Counted from the first letter of the stretch, positions 9,601 to 18,057 are shown. The stretch is 59,574 nucleotides of DNA from Roseomonas sp. GC11 (GCF_024437745.1 NZ_JANFNY010000028.1:1-59574), one strand, 5' to 3'. Translations and numbers: made by a program. Notes: a model not told the origin generated them from the letters alone.

Positions 9601-9727
9601 CACCGGCTATTCCTGCCGCAGCCAGGTGAAGCGCTTCGATGGCATCGCCCTGCGCCACCCGGTGCAGGCCCTGCTGCTGCGCCTGCGCGAAGCGGCGCCG
9701 CCTTCCGAGATGTCGAAGGCGGCCTGA
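6680..9727 (+). CDS. YdiJ-like FAD-binding and Fe-S-binding dehydrogenase (D-2-hydroxyglutarate dehydrogenase type)
   Basis: 1015 residues, matching the roughly 1018-residue E. coli YdiJ, which oxidises D-2-hydroxyglutarate. Domain order: a VAO/PCMH-type FAD domain (TPRGGGTGTNGQSLTEG near residue 95), the FAD-oxidase C-terminal domain, a ferredoxin-like region with CNGNGACFNYDTQDAMC near 572 and CLACKSCSGQCPIKVDVPGF near 665 for 4Fe-4S clusters, and a C-terminal cysteine-rich domain with GCCGMAG near 935. It likely passes electrons from a D-2-hydroxyacid to a membrane quinone or another acceptor. Its start lies 13 bp after the crotonase stop, so an acyl- or hydroxyacid-catabolic operon is plausible. 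Confidence 0.92.
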   Translation: MIPRLSDLPAPATPALAFLDELRLRGFEGDLSAAFDDRLVMATDNSIYQRQPQAVVFPRGAEDLTRIAKVAADPRFHGVAITPRGGGTGTNGQSLTEGIVVDVSRHMNRLLEVNAAEGWVRVQPGLVKDALNAALKPLGLFFAPECSTSNRATLGGMISTDACGQGSCLYGKTRDHVLALSVVLMDGTLWESRPLEAEELARVARRQDMVGAIHRVADGIAREQAALIAERFPPLNRCLTGYDLAHLRDAAGRFNLNSLLCGAEGTLAMIAEAKIRVLPIPKRSALINLRYDSFDAALRDARTLMALGAASVETVDSKVLGLARGDIVWGGIAEFFPDDPEGPAAGINLIEFVGDSEAEVRAKLGPVEALLAAEGRAFGRRGHTLAWDAAGERIQGMRKRGVGLLGNMKGEKRPIPFVEDTAVPPENLADYIAEFRAALDRRGLEYGMFGHVDAGVLHVRPAIDMKAEGAERLIREVSDEVFALTRKYGGLLWGEHGKGVRSEYVPEVFGPLYPALQAVKAAFDPRNQLNPGKIAAPDGEALLAIDRVPMRGQLDRTIPAPVRAAYDEALHCNGNGACFNYDTQDAMCPSFKVTGDRRHSPKGRASLFREWLRQLAAAGVDPTAEAARLQSASLWREFPARLRNTLALRRGEADFSHQVKQAMDGCLACKSCSGQCPIKVDVPGFRAKFLEIYHGRYLRPLRDYLLGGLEAALPLAARLPGLMNAVLGSAPGRAIGRRLGLVDAPLFTGIDLLDAAAARGILLASPEALLAVPQAERERHVVLVQDAFTSHFETGLVLDLAEALSRMGFTPWLAPYRPNGKPLHVHGFLAAFRRQARDNAAMLRGLAASGIALVGLDPSMTLTYRGEYQGLEAPPVLLPQEFLASRLPLLPQLSPGEGFSLLPHCTERTNAAASLKDWQAVFMRLGAPLTLLASGCCGMAGTYGHEAEHRETSERLYDLSWRGHVARQGERLLATGYSCRSQVKRFDGIALRHPVQALLLRLREAAPPSEMSKAA

Positions 9728-9736
9728 ACAAAAAAT

Positions 9737-9789
9737 CAGGGGGAAGGCCAGGGGGAAGGCCAGGGGGAAGAAAGAATTCTTCCCCCTGG
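9737..9789. repeat. 12-bp tandem repeats merging into a 13-bp-arm palindrome
   Basis: CAGGGGGAAGGC is repeated (9737-9748, 9749-9760, partial third copy). The last copy forms the left arm of a perfect palindrome (9760-9772 with 9777-9789, loop AGAA). Placed right after the YdiJ-like gene, it could terminate or stabilise that transcript. It is followed by a short T-rich run near 9802. Confidence 0.85.
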
Positions 9790-9865
9790 AACCCCCATCA
9801 TCTTTTTCTGTCAGGCTGCCGCCGTCTCCCCGGGGGGCGGGGCGCCTTTTTTGTTGGAGGGCCGC

Positions 9866-10168
9866 ATGGCCGGTGAGGATGAGTATGTCTACGACGAAGC
9901 CACGGGTGAGTGGCGGCCGGCCAGCGAGGTCGCCGCCGCCGCCGAGGCCGCGAAGCCCGTGGCGCGCGATGCCTCCGGCCACGCCCTGGCCGATGGCGAT
10001 GCCGTCACCCTGATCAAGGATCTCAAGGTGAAGGGCACCAACACCACGCTGAAGCAGGGCACCGTCATCCGTTCCATCCGCCTGACCGACGACCCGGACC
10101 TGATCGACTGCCGCCACGACACCATCAAGGGCCTCGTGCTGCGCACCGAATTCGTCCGCAAGCGGTAG
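9866..10168 (+). CDS. Short PhnA/YjdM-like protein lacking the zinc ribbon
   Basis: 100 residues. The C-terminal 70 residues match the PhnA (YjdM) domain: LADGDAVTLIKDLKVKGT, IRSIRLTDDPDLIDC and LRTEFVRKR. E. coli YjdM has an N-terminal zinc ribbon with CxxC pairs. Here that region is replaced by a short acidic segment (MAGEDEYVYDEATGEW) with no cysteine pair. The start at 9866 is supported by a GGAGG 6 bp upstream; a TTG at 9851 in the same frame would overlap that site. Despite the historical name, a role in phosphonate metabolism is not established for this family. The gene stands alone between two repeat elements. Confidence 0.85.
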   Translation: MAGEDEYVYDEATGEWRPASEVAAAAEAAKPVARDASGHALADGDAVTLIKDLKVKGTNTTLKQGTVIRSIRLTDDPDLIDCRHDTIKGLVLRTEFVRKR

Positions 10169-10179
10169 CCGATCCCCCC

Positions 10180-10244
10180 CTGAAGGCGGGTGCAGGGGAC
10201 CCTGTCCCCTGCTGGGGGAGTTTGAGGGGGCAAAGCCCCCTCAT
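10180..10244. repeat. Half copy of the composite palindromic element (modules 3 and 4)
   Basis: This carries only the last two hairpins of the four-hairpin element seen at 43943, 46394 and 50593: GCAGGGGAC/GTCCCCTGC (10192-10212) and the GAGGGGGC/GCCCCCTC palindrome (10221-10243, loop AAA). It sits between the PhnA-like gene and the convergent LysR gene, where it could serve as a bidirectional terminator. Confidence 0.85.
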
Positions 10245-10267
10245 CCCCAGGGTCGTCCAGAGCTCCC

Positions 10268-11125
10268 TCACCCCTCCAGGCTGAGGAAAGCCTGCACCAG
10301 CCGCGCCCGGGCCCCGTTGCGCAGCCACAGCACGCCCAGGCGGCGCGGCGGGCAGGGGCGGGGCAGGGGCAGCCGTGCCAGCCGCAGCCCTTCCGGCCAG
10401 GGTGGCGCCCAGTCCGGCACCAGCGCCACCCCCAGCCCGCGATCCACCATCACCGCGATGGCATCCAGCGCGTCCAGCTCATAGCGCTCGCGCGGGCGCA
10501 GCCTTGCCTCGCGCAGATAGCGGTCCGCCAGCCGCCCGCCCCATTGCGCCCGGTCATAGCGGATGAAGGGGCGGGTGGAGAGCAGCGCATGCGGCTCCTC
10601 CCCCGCCAGCGCGGCGGGGGCCAGCAGGATCAGCTTCTCCTCCCGCAGCAGGTGCCAGGCGCAGCTCTTGGGCGGGGTGAAATCCGGCTGCACGATCAGC
10701 GCCGCATCCAGCTCCCCCACCAGCACGCGGCGATAAAGCTCGGCCGAGATGCCGGGGGAGATATGCGCCTCCAGCGCCGGGTAGCGCTCCGCCATGCGCG
10801 CCAGCAGCGGCGGCAGCAGCCCCGTCAGCCCGGTGGCGATGGCGCCCAGCCGCAACTCCCCCGCCAGCCCGCCGCCGGTGGCGAGGTCGCGCAGGTCCCG
10901 CACCTCCCGCAGCAGGGCGCGGGCACGCTCCAGGATGGCCAGCCCCGCCGCCGAGGGCGCCACGGCGCGGCCGCTGCGCAGCAGCAGCTTCGCCCCCATC
11001 TCCGCCTCCAGCGCCTGGATGCGCTGGGCCAGGGCGGCGGGCGTCAGGTGCAGCCGCCGCGCCGCCGCGGCGATCGAGCCCTCCTCCACCACGGTGACGA
11101 AACTGTCCAGGAAGCGCGTGTCCAT
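10268..11125 (-). CDS. LysR family transcriptional regulator
   Basis: 285 residues with the N-terminal winged helix-turn-helix of the family (FLDSFVTVVEEGSIAAAARRLHLTPAALAQRIQALE, quoted by its two halves around residues 5-40) and a C-terminal substrate-binding domain from about residue 90. It is transcribed away from the SDR gene, with 131 bp between the starts, the normal LysR arrangement. It probably controls the SDR-RraA-Bug set that follows on the other strand, with a small carboxylic acid as coinducer. The ligand is unknown. Confidence 0.88.
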   Translation of the reverse strand: MDTRFLDSFVTVVEEGSIAAAARRLHLTPAALAQRIQALEAEMGAKLLLRSGRAVAPSAAGLAILERARALLREVRDLRDLATGGGLAGELRLGAIATGLTGLLPPLLARMAERYPALEAHISPGISAELYRRVLVGELDAALIVQPDFTPPKSCAWHLLREEKLILLAPAALAGEEPHALLSTRPFIRYDRAQWGGRLADRYLREARLRPRERYELDALDAIAVMVDRGLGVALVPDWAPPWPEGLRLARLPLPRPCPPRRLGVLWLRNGARARLVQAFLSLEG

Positions 11126-11256
11126 CGGATGGAAAAACTATCGTCCGAAAGCAGGAAAGGAAGGGTTTTCTGTGGCTGGGCCGGCCGCCACACTGGCCCA
11201 CCGGACGGGGCATGTTCCGCCCCGTTCCGCCAAAAAGCCAAAAGACTGGAAAAAAG

Positions 11257-12042
11257 ATGGATCTGGGCCTGAAGGGTCGGGTCGCGCTGGTGCTGGGCGC
11301 CGGTGGCGGCCTGGGCGGCGCCATTGCCGCTTCTCTCGCGGCGGAAGGGGCGAAGCTGGCGCTGGCCGATGTCAGCGCCGAGGGGCTGGCCCGCACCGAG
11401 GCGGCACTGAAAGAAAAAGGCGCCGAGGCGATCAGCCTGGTGTGGGACCTCGCCGACCTCGCCGCGATCGAGACGCAGGTGGCGCGCATCGAGGCGGAGC
11501 TCGGCCCCGTCGCCGTGCTGGTCAACAACACCGGCGGCCCGCCGCCCACCCCCGCCGCCGGCCAGGACCCGGCGCTCTGGGCAAAGCACTTCAACGCCAT
11601 GGTCCTCTCCGTCATCGCGCTGACGGACCGCGTCCTGCCCGGGATGCGCGCGGCGAAATGGGGCCGCGTCATCACCAGCACCTCCTCCGGCGTGGTGGCG
11701 CCCATCCCCAATCTCGGCCTCTCCAACGCGCTGCGCTCCACCCTGCTGGGCTGGTCCAAGACGCTGGCGCGCGAGGTGGGGCGTGATGGCATCACCGCCA
11801 ACATCATCCTGCCCGGCCGCATCGCCACCGACCGCATCAGGTTCCTCGACGAGCAGAAAGCCAAACGCGAGGGCCGCGAGGTCGAGGCCGTGGCGGCGGA
11901 AAGCACCGGCTCCATCCCCGCCGGCCGCTATGGCCGCCCGGAGGAGTATGGCGACGTGGTGGCCTTCCTGGCCTCCGGACGCGCTTCCTATATCAACGGC
12001 TCGGTCATCCGCGTGGATGGCGGGCTGATCGCCAGCATCTGA
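11257..12042 (+). CDS. Atypical short-chain dehydrogenase/reductase (SDR) family protein
   Basis: 261 residues with a Rossmann fold. Start placed at MDLGLKGR (11257), preceded by a purine-rich GGAAAAAAG; an ATG at 11212 would add 15 unmatched residues. The cofactor loop reads GAGGGLGGA instead of TGxxxGIG, and the structural motif is NNTGG instead of NNAG. At the position of the catalytic YxxxK the sequence is SNALR, so Tyr and Lys are replaced by Ser and Arg. Related proteins form a known SDR-like subgroup without the canonical tetrad. Oxidoreductase activity is therefore uncertain. The stop codon lies inside a 14-bp tandem duplication (12026-12053). Probably cotranscribed with the RraA-like gene 23 bp downstream. 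Confidence 0.88.
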   Translation: MDLGLKGRVALVLGAGGGLGGAIAASLAAEGAKLALADVSAEGLARTEAALKEKGAEAISLVWDLADLAAIETQVARIEAELGPVAVLVNNTGGPPPTPAAGQDPALWAKHFNAMVLSVIALTDRVLPGMRAAKWGRVITSTSSGVVAPIPNLGLSNALRSTLLGWSKTLAREVGRDGITANIILPGRIATDRIRFLDEQKAKREGREVEAVAAESTGSIPAGRYGRPEEYGDVVAFLASGRASYINGSVIRVDGGLIASI

Positions 12043-12053
12043 TCGCCAGCATC
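12026..12053. repeat. 14-bp tandem duplication spanning the SDR stop codon
   Basis: TGATCGCCAGCATC occurs twice in tandem. The second copy supplies the TGA stop codon of the SDR gene, and the same bases in the first copy are read out of phase as part of LIASI. Confidence 0.9.
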
Positions 12054-12065
12054 GGAGGTTTTGCC

Positions 12066-12788
12066 ATGACCGTCGAAGTCGCCCCGCTCGACCCGCAGAT
12101 CATTGAGACGCTCGCGGGCATCTCCACCGCCACCCTGACCACGGTGCTGCTGAAGAAGGGCCTGCGCAATGTGTGGATGCGCGGCACCCGCCCGCTGAAG
12201 CCGGGGCAGCCGCGCCTCGTCGGCCGCGCCTTCACCCTGCGCTTCGTCCCGGCGCGCGAGGACCTCGCCACCCCCGCCTCCTGGTCCAACCCGATCTCCA
12301 CCCGCAGCGCCATCGAGGCGATGCCGGAAGGCGTGATCGTGGTGGCCGATGCCATGGGCGTCACCGATGCCGGCATCTTCGGCGATATCCTCTGCGCCCG
12401 CATGGCGAAGAAGAAGGTGGCGGCGCTGATCACCGATGGCGTGGTGCGCGATGGCGCCGGCGTCATCGCCACCGGCCTGCCGGTGTGGTGCCAGGGCCAT
12501 GCCGCGCCGCCTTCCGTCGCCGGCCTCACCTTCATCAACTGGCAGGAGCCGGTGGGCTGCGGCGGTGTCGCTGTCTTCCCCAATGATGTCGTGGTGGTGG
12601 ATGATGACGGCGCCGTGCTCATCCCCCAGGCGCTGCTGGAGGAGGTGGCGGCCCAGGCCGCCGAGCAGGAAGCCCAGGAATCCTGGATCATGTCCGAGGT
12701 GGAGAAGGGCGCGGCGCTGCCCGGCCTCTACCCGCCCAATGCCGAGAACAAGGCGCGCTACGAGGCCAGCCGCCAGAAGAAGGGTTGA
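12066..12788 (+). CDS. RraA-like protein (HMG/CHA aldolase superfamily)
   Basis: 240 residues. The family signature is GDILCARMAKKKVAALITDGVVRD (key residues G-D near 111 and the R-D pair near 134), matching the RraA/HMG aldolase active site that binds a divalent metal and pyruvate-like acids. Two functions are known in the family: regulation of RNase E in enterobacteria, and 4-hydroxy-4-methyl-2-oxoglutarate or oxaloacetate cleavage. The context of a LysR regulator, an SDR-like protein and a carboxylate-binding Bug protein favours a catabolic aldolase or decarboxylase over RNase control. The C-terminal helix (EEVAAQAAEQEAQESW) is longer than in minimal RraA. Confidence 0.85.
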   Translation: MTVEVAPLDPQIIETLAGISTATLTTVLLKKGLRNVWMRGTRPLKPGQPRLVGRAFTLRFVPAREDLATPASWSNPISTRSAIEAMPEGVIVVADAMGVTDAGIFGDILCARMAKKKVAALITDGVVRDGAGVIATGLPVWCQGHAAPPSVAGLTFINWQEPVGCGGVAVFPNDVVVVDDDGAVLIPQALLEEVAAQAAEQEAQESWIMSEVEKGAALPGLYPPNAENKARYEASRQKKG

Positions 12789-12881
12789 TCAGAAGGGCTG
12801 CACACCATCCGGCCCCGCGCCACGCCCCCCCGCGCAATGAGGGGGGCGGGCGCGGCACGCCGCAGGAGGAGGAGACGAAGC

Positions 12882-13895
12882 ATGACCACCCCGACCGGCC
12901 GCGGCCCCGCCGCGCCGATTTCCCGCCGTGGCCTGGGCCTGAGTCTGGGCCTGTCCGGCGCCGCGTTGCTCGCCGCGCGCCCCGCCCGTGCCGCATCCTG
13001 GCCGGCGGAGCGCACCATCACCGTCATCGTGCCCTTTCCACCGGGGGGCGGGGTGGACCAGATGGCGCGCCTCCTCCTGCCCGCTGTGCAGAAGGCCCTG
13101 CCGGGCGCCAGCTTCGTGGTGGAGAACCGCGCCGGCGCCGGCAGCCAGATCGGGCTGGAGGCGCTCTTCAGCGCCCGGCCGGATGGCTATACCCTGGGCG
13201 CCATCAGCGCCCCGGTGCTGATGACCATGCCGATCGAGCGCCCCGTCCGCTACCGCGTGCAGGAATTCGGCTACATCGCCAATGTGGTGGACGACCCGGG
13301 CGCGCTGTGGGTGCGCCGGGATTCGCCCATCCGCGACTTCGCCGACCTCATCGCGCGGGCGCGGCAGGCACCGGGCACGCTCAGCTTCGGCACCACCGGC
13401 ATCGGCTCGGATGATCACCTCGTGATGCTGGAGCTGGAGCAGGCGCTGCCCGGCCTCCGCTTCAGCCATGTGCCCTTCAACGGCTCCGCCCCGCTGCAGA
13501 CGGCGGTGCTGGGCGGGCATCTGGATGTCGGTTGCTTCAATGTCAGCGAGGGCGGGCCAGGCTACCGGGACGGGCGCTTCCGCGGCCTGGCCCAGGCGGG
13601 CGCGGCGCGCGAGCCCAGCCTGCCCGAGGTGCCCACCCTGGTGGAGCAGGGGGTGGCCGTGGTGGCCGGGGCCTCGCGCGGTATCCTGGCGCCGCCGGGC
13701 CTGCCGGCGGAGATCCTGGCGAAGCTGGAGGCCGCCTTCGCCGCCGCCATGGCCGACCCCGGCTTCCAGGCCGAGGCCCAGCGCGCCGCCATGCCGCTGA
13801 AACCGCAGACCGGTGCCGTCTACCGGCAGGCCGTGCTGGGGCTGGATGGGCGGCTGAAGGAGATGTGGGCGCGCAAGCCCTGGCGGGATCAGTAG
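12882..13895 (+). CDS. Bug-type tripartite tricarboxylate transporter substrate-binding protein
   Basis: 337 residues. Start at MTTPTGRGP is supported by AGGAGGAGGAG 6-18 bp upstream. A twin-arginine leader (SRRGLGLSLGLSGAALLA, cut near ARPARA-A) is followed by the diagnostic Bug start TITVIVPFPPGGGVDQMARL. Later family blocks are VVENRAGAGSQIG, FGTTGIGSDDH and VPFNGSAP. Such proteins bind carboxylates in the periplasm for TctAB-type transporters. No TctA or TctB gene is here, which is common for Bug proteins. It likely feeds the metabolic genes just upstream. Confidence 0.9.
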   Translation: MTTPTGRGPAAPISRRGLGLSLGLSGAALLAARPARAASWPAERTITVIVPFPPGGGVDQMARLLLPAVQKALPGASFVVENRAGAGSQIGLEALFSARPDGYTLGAISAPVLMTMPIERPVRYRVQEFGYIANVVDDPGALWVRRDSPIRDFADLIARARQAPGTLSFGTTGIGSDDHLVMLELEQALPGLRFSHVPFNGSAPLQTAVLGGHLDVGCFNVSEGGPGYRDGRFRGLAQAGAAREPSLPEVPTLVEQGVAVVAGASRGILAPPGLPAEILAKLEAAFAAAMADPGFQAEAQRAAMPLKPQTGAVYRQAVLGLDGRLKEMWARKPWRDQ

Positions 13896-13908
13896 AAGGG
13901 AAAGAAGC

Positions 13909-14023
13909 GTTCTTTTTTGAAAAAAGAACCAAAAACTTTTTTCAGTTGGCGTCCCGCCTCGGGCCTGAGGTGGGACGCCTAACTGGAAAAGTCTTTTTGC
14001 TTCTTTTTCTTCAGAAAAAGAAG
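13909..14023. repeat. AT-rich repeat element, full three-hairpin form
   Basis: Module 1: AT-rich inverted repeat with GTTC(T)6 and (A)6GAAC arms (13909-13929). Module 2: GC-rich hairpin GGCGTCCCGCCTC with its pairing arm ending GGGACGCC (13949-13979). Module 3: AT-rich hairpin with arms CTTCTTTTTCT and AGAAAAAGAAG (14000-14023). It lies between the convergent Bug and HU genes. The oligo-T runs on both strands make it a likely bidirectional terminator. Related copies occur at 23241, 34278, 38579, 39771 and 52367. Confidence 0.85.
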
Positions 14024-14034
14024 GATCTTTAAAA

Positions 14035-14304
14035 CTAAACCGCTTTGCGGAGATTGGGGGAGGGCTTGAAGCGCACGGTCTTGCCGGCCTTGATCTTCAC
14101 AGGCTCGCCGGTGCGGGGGTTGAGGCCCTTGCGCGCCTTGGTCTTGCGCACGGTGAAGGTGCCGAAGCTCGGCAGGGTGAACCCGCCATTCTTCTTCATG
14201 TCCTTGACGATGGCGGCGATCAGGTCGCCCGCCGCCCTGTTGGCGGCGACGCCGGTGCAGCCCAGGGATTCCTGGAGCACCTGCGCAATGAAGGCCTTCG
14301 ACAT
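14035..14304 (-). CDS. HU family DNA-binding protein
   Basis: 89 residues, the standard HU/IHF size. The DNA-wrapping beta arm region is present (NPRTGEPVKIKAGKTVRFKP, residues about 62-81), as is the GFGTF-like core reading LPSFGTFTVRK. HU proteins bend and compact DNA as dimers. The N-terminal segment MSKAFIAQVLQESLGCT is somewhat divergent from typical HupB (MNKxELI), so it may be a second paralogue rather than the main HU. It stands alone, preceded by 170 bp with no gene before the aminotransferase on the same strand. Confidence 0.92.
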   Translation of the reverse strand: MSKAFIAQVLQESLGCTGVAANRAAGDLIAAIVKDMKKNGGFTLPSFGTFTVRKTKARKGLNPRTGEPVKIKAGKTVRFKPSPNLRKAV

Positions 14305-14474
14305 TTTGCTGTGACTCGCTGTGTGACCGAGGGGTTTTATTTGCAGGCGTATCGCGTCTGCTTACCAATTCAGGCGCCCGGCGGCCAGCGCGCCAGGGTT
14401 CTTCTTGTGCCTTCCCCTGGGAAAAACAGCGTGTGCGCCCGGCGGAGGTGGCTCCACCGGGCGCGGGGGCCGTG

Positions 14475-15668
14475 TCAGCCGGCGGCGGCCAGCGCGGCGG
14501 GGCCGTGCGCCGCCTTCCATTCGGTGAGGCGGCGCAGCGCCTCGCGCAGCACCTCCTCCCGCTTGCAGAAGGCGAAGCGGACGAAATGCTTGGGCGCCTC
14601 CGCCCCGGCATAGAAGGCGGAGACGGGGATGGCCGTCACCTTCGCCACCTCGGTGATGTGGCGGCAGAAGGCCACGTCGTCGCCGGCGAAGCCGAGCGGG
14701 GTGATGTCGGCCGTGATGAAGTAGCTGCCCTGCGCCGGCAGCACGCCGAAGCCGAGGCCGGCGAGGCCCTCCGCCAGCAGGTCGCGCCGCGCCTGGAGCT
14801 CGGCGGAAAGGCCCTCGAAATAGGCATCATCCTTCGCCAGCCCCAGCGCCACGGCGCGCTGCAGGTTGGGCGGGGTGGTGAAGGTCAGCATCTGGTGCGC
14901 CTTGGCCACATTCGCGGCCACCGAGCGGTCGGCTGTGATGTAGCCCACCTTCCAGCCGGTCAGGCTGAAGGTCTTGCCGGCCGAGCCGATGCGCAGGCAG
15001 CGCTCGCGCATGCCGGGCAGCGTCATCAGCGGGATATGGCGCCAGCCGTCGAAGGTGAGGTGCTCATAGACCTCGTCGCAGATGGCGTAGGTGTCATGGC
15101 GCTGGCACAGCTCGGCGATGAAGGCGAGCTCGGCGGCGGTGAAGACCTTGCTCGCCGGGTTCATCGGCGAGTTGAGCAGGATGGCCTTGGTCTTCGGGCC
15201 GAAGGCGGCGGCCAGCTCGGCGCGCGGCAATTCCCATTTGGGCGGGGAGAGGCGCACCAGCTTCGGCACGGCGCCGAGCAGCTTCACGACGGGGAGATAG
15301 GTGTCGTAGAGCGGCTCCAGCAGGACGACCTCATCCCCCGGGTTCAGCACGGCCATCAGGCTGGCGGCCAGGGCCTCGGTGGCGCCGGAGGTGACGACGA
15401 CTTCCGCGTTGGGGTCGATCTCCAGCCCGTAGAAGCGCCGATTCGCGGCGGCGACGGCCTGGCGCAGCTCGGGCAGGCCGGTCAGCGGCGGGTACTGGTT
15501 GCGGTTGTCGAGCAGCGCATCGGCCGCGGCGCGCACCACATCCTCCGGCCCCTCATAGTCGGGGAAGCCCTGGCCGAGATTGACCGCGCCGTGCTGCACG
15601 GCCAGCGCCGACATGACGGTGAAGATGGTGGTGCCGGTCGCGGAGAGCAGGTCGTTCTGCGGCTTCAT
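14475..15668 (-). CDS. Class I/II pyridoxal-phosphate aminotransferase
   Basis: 397 residues. Start at MKPQNDLL (15668); the open frame further upstream is not supported. The fold-type I core is clear: NLGQGFPDYEGPEDV near residue 30, a TSGATEALAA phosphate loop near 97, NSPMNPASK near 168 and the PLP lysine in SAGKTFSLTGWKVGY near 235. This arrangement is closest to methionine or N-succinyldiaminopimelate-type aminotransferases (YbdL, DapC-like). The amino donor cannot be fixed by sequence alone. A GC-rich hairpin with T-run at about 14420-14464 on the minus strand could terminate it. Confidence 0.9.
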   Translation of the reverse strand: MKPQNDLLSATGTTIFTVMSALAVQHGAVNLGQGFPDYEGPEDVVRAAADALLDNRNQYPPLTGLPELRQAVAAANRRFYGLEIDPNAEVVVTSGATEALAASLMAVLNPGDEVVLLEPLYDTYLPVVKLLGAVPKLVRLSPPKWELPRAELAAAFGPKTKAILLNSPMNPASKVFTAAELAFIAELCQRHDTYAICDEVYEHLTFDGWRHIPLMTLPGMRERCLRIGSAGKTFSLTGWKVGYITADRSVAANVAKAHQMLTFTTPPNLQRAVALGLAKDDAYFEGLSAELQARRDLLAEGLAGLGFGVLPAQGSYFITADITPLGFAGDDVAFCRHITEVAKVTAIPVSAFYAGAEAPKHFVRFAFCKREEVLREALRRLTEWKAAHGPAALAAAG

Positions 15669-16378
<710 letters not shown>

Positions 16379-16538
16379 CCGCGTGATCTCCAGGCCGCGG
16401 CGCCGTCTCTGGCGCGCGGCCTGCATGGAATTTGGCGGGGGCGGCACCGCGTGCCACCCCGCTCCGCGCGGCGGGGGCGAGGCCCGCGCCACGCGGCTAC
16501 TGTGACAGAGTGTCGTTAGGGGAACAGGACCACACACG

Positions 16539-17969
16539 ATGGCGAAGAAGACCGCAGCGCCCAGCGCCGTCTCCAAGGTCATGGAGATGATCAAGGAGAA
16601 CAGCGTCGAGTACGTGGATTTCCGGTTCACGGACCCGCGCGGCAAGTGGCACCACACCGCCCAGCACGTCTCCACCATCGAGGAGGAGATGTTCACGGAC
16701 GGCATCATGTTCGATGGCTCCTCGATCGCCGGCTGGAAGGCGATCAACGAGTCCGACATGATCCTGCTGCCGGACGCCACGTCCGCCTGCATGGATCCGT
16801 TCGCCGCGAAGCCGCAGCTGATCCTGTTCTGCGACATCATCGAGCCCTCGACCGGCCAGTCCTATTCGCGCGACCCGCGCTCGACGGCGAAGAAGGCCGA
16901 GGCCTACCTGAAGTCGAGCGGCGTCGGCGACACCGCCTTCTTCGGCCCCGAGGCTGAGTTCTTCATCTTCGACAACGTGAAGTTCGGCACGGGCGGCAAC
17001 TACGGCATCTACCAGCTCGAGAGCATCGAGGGCCCCGGCGCCAGCCTGAAGGACTATCCGGAAGGCAATATGGGCCACCGCCCGGGCGTGAAGGGCGGCT
17101 ACTTCCCGGTCAACCCGGTTGACAGCGAAGTCGACCTGCGCGCCGAGATGCTCTCGACCATGATCGAGATGGGCGTCGTCGGCGAGAAGCACCACCACGA
17201 GGTGGCGCAGTCGCAGCATGAGCTCGGCACCAAGTTCGGCCCGCTGGTCATGCAGGCCGACCACATGCAGATCTACAAGTACGTCATCCACAACGTCGCG
17301 CACAGCTACGGCAAGACCGCGACGTTCATGCCGAAGCCGATCTATGGCGACAACGGCTCGGGCATGCACGTGCACCAGTCGATCTGGAAGGATGGCAAGC
17401 CGCTCTTCGCCGGCAATGGCTATGCCGACCTGTCCGACTACGCGCTGTGGTACATCGGCGGCATCATCAAGCACGCGAAGGCGCTGAACGCCTTCACGAA
17501 CCCGTCGACCAACTCCTACAAGCGCCTGATCCCGGGCTTCGAGGCCCCCGTGCTGCTGGCCTACTCGGCCCGCAACCGCTCGGCCTCCTGCCGCATCCCG
17601 TATGCGACGAACCCGAAGGCCAAGCGCGTCGAGGTCCGCTTCCCCGACCCGACCGCCAACCCCTACCTGGCCTTCGCCGCCATGCTGATGGCCGGCCTCG
17701 ACGGCATCAAGAACAAGATCCATCCGGGCGAAGCCATGGACAAGGATCTGTACGACCTGCCGCCGGAAGAGCTGAAGGGCATCCCGACGGTGTGCGGCTC
17801 GCTGCGCGAGGCGCTGGAGTCCCTCGCCGCCGACCACGAGTTCCTGCTCGCCGGCGACGTGTTCTCCAAGGACCAGATCGAGTCCTACATGGAACTCAAG
17901 TGGCAGGATGTGTATCGCTTCGAGCACACCCCGCACCCGGTCGAGTTCGAGATGTACTACTCCGTCTGA
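16539..17969 (+). CDS. glnA: Type I glutamine synthetase
   Basis: 476 residues, close to the usual 469-471. Type I motifs are present: [10 protein letters not shown] and [10 protein letters not shown] near the N-terminus, [10 protein letters not shown] with metal-binding Glu near residue 140, the ATP-site stretch [12 protein letters not shown], and RSASCRIP. The adenylylation tyrosine lies in [10 protein letters not shown] near residue 405, so activity is probably tuned by GlnE. The enzyme makes glutamine from glutamate and ammonia. Codon use is more biased to C/G-ending frequent codons than in neighbours, as expected of a highly expressed gene. A strong terminator follows at 17998. Confidence 0.97.
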   Translation: MAKKTAAPSAVSKVMEMIKENSVEYVDFRFTDPRGKWHHTAQHVSTIEEEMFTDGIMFDGSSIAGWKAINESDMILLPDATSACMDPFAAKPQLILFCDIIEPSTGQSYSRDPRSTAKKAEAYLKSSGVGDTAFFGPEAEFFIFDNVKFGTGGNYGIYQLESIEGPGASLKDYPEGNMGHRPGVKGGYFPVNPVDSEVDLRAEMLSTMIEMGVVGEKHHHEVAQSQHELGTKFGPLVMQADHMQIYKYVIHNVAHSYGKTATFMPKPIYGDNGSGMHVHQSIWKDGKPLFAGNGYADLSDYALWYIGGIIKHAKALNAFTNPSTNSYKRLIPGFEAPVLLAYSARNRSASCRIPYATNPKAKRVEVRFPDPTANPYLAFAAMLMAGLDGIKNKIHPGEAMDKDLYDLPPEELKGIPTVCGSLREALESLAADHEFLLAGDVFSKDQIESYMELKWQDVYRFEHTPHPVEFEMYYSV

Positions 17970-17997
17970 TCCCTCCCGGATCAGCCGACACAAAGAG

Positions 17998-18027
17998 CCC
18001 AGGCGCCCCGTGCGCCTGGGTTTTTTT
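17998..18027 (+). terminator. Intrinsic terminator after glnA
   Basis: Perfect 9-bp stem CCCAGGCGC/GCGCCTGGG with a 5-nt loop, followed by seven T. It lies 28 bp after the glnA stop codon. Confidence 0.92.
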
Positions 18028-18057
18028 GTCAGCTGCCGGTTTTTTGTCAGCTGCCGG
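18022..18057. repeat. 18-bp tandem duplication containing the terminator T-tract
   Basis: TTTTTTGTCAGCTGCCGG occurs twice in tandem (18022-18039, 18040-18057), so the glnA terminator T-run is duplicated without its stem. Confidence 0.92.

Noticed and set aside
12066-12788. Naming the RraA-like gene rraA (RNase E regulator)
   Set aside because: The metabolic neighbourhood and longer C-terminus do not support RNase regulation, and the family includes aldolases with the same motif.
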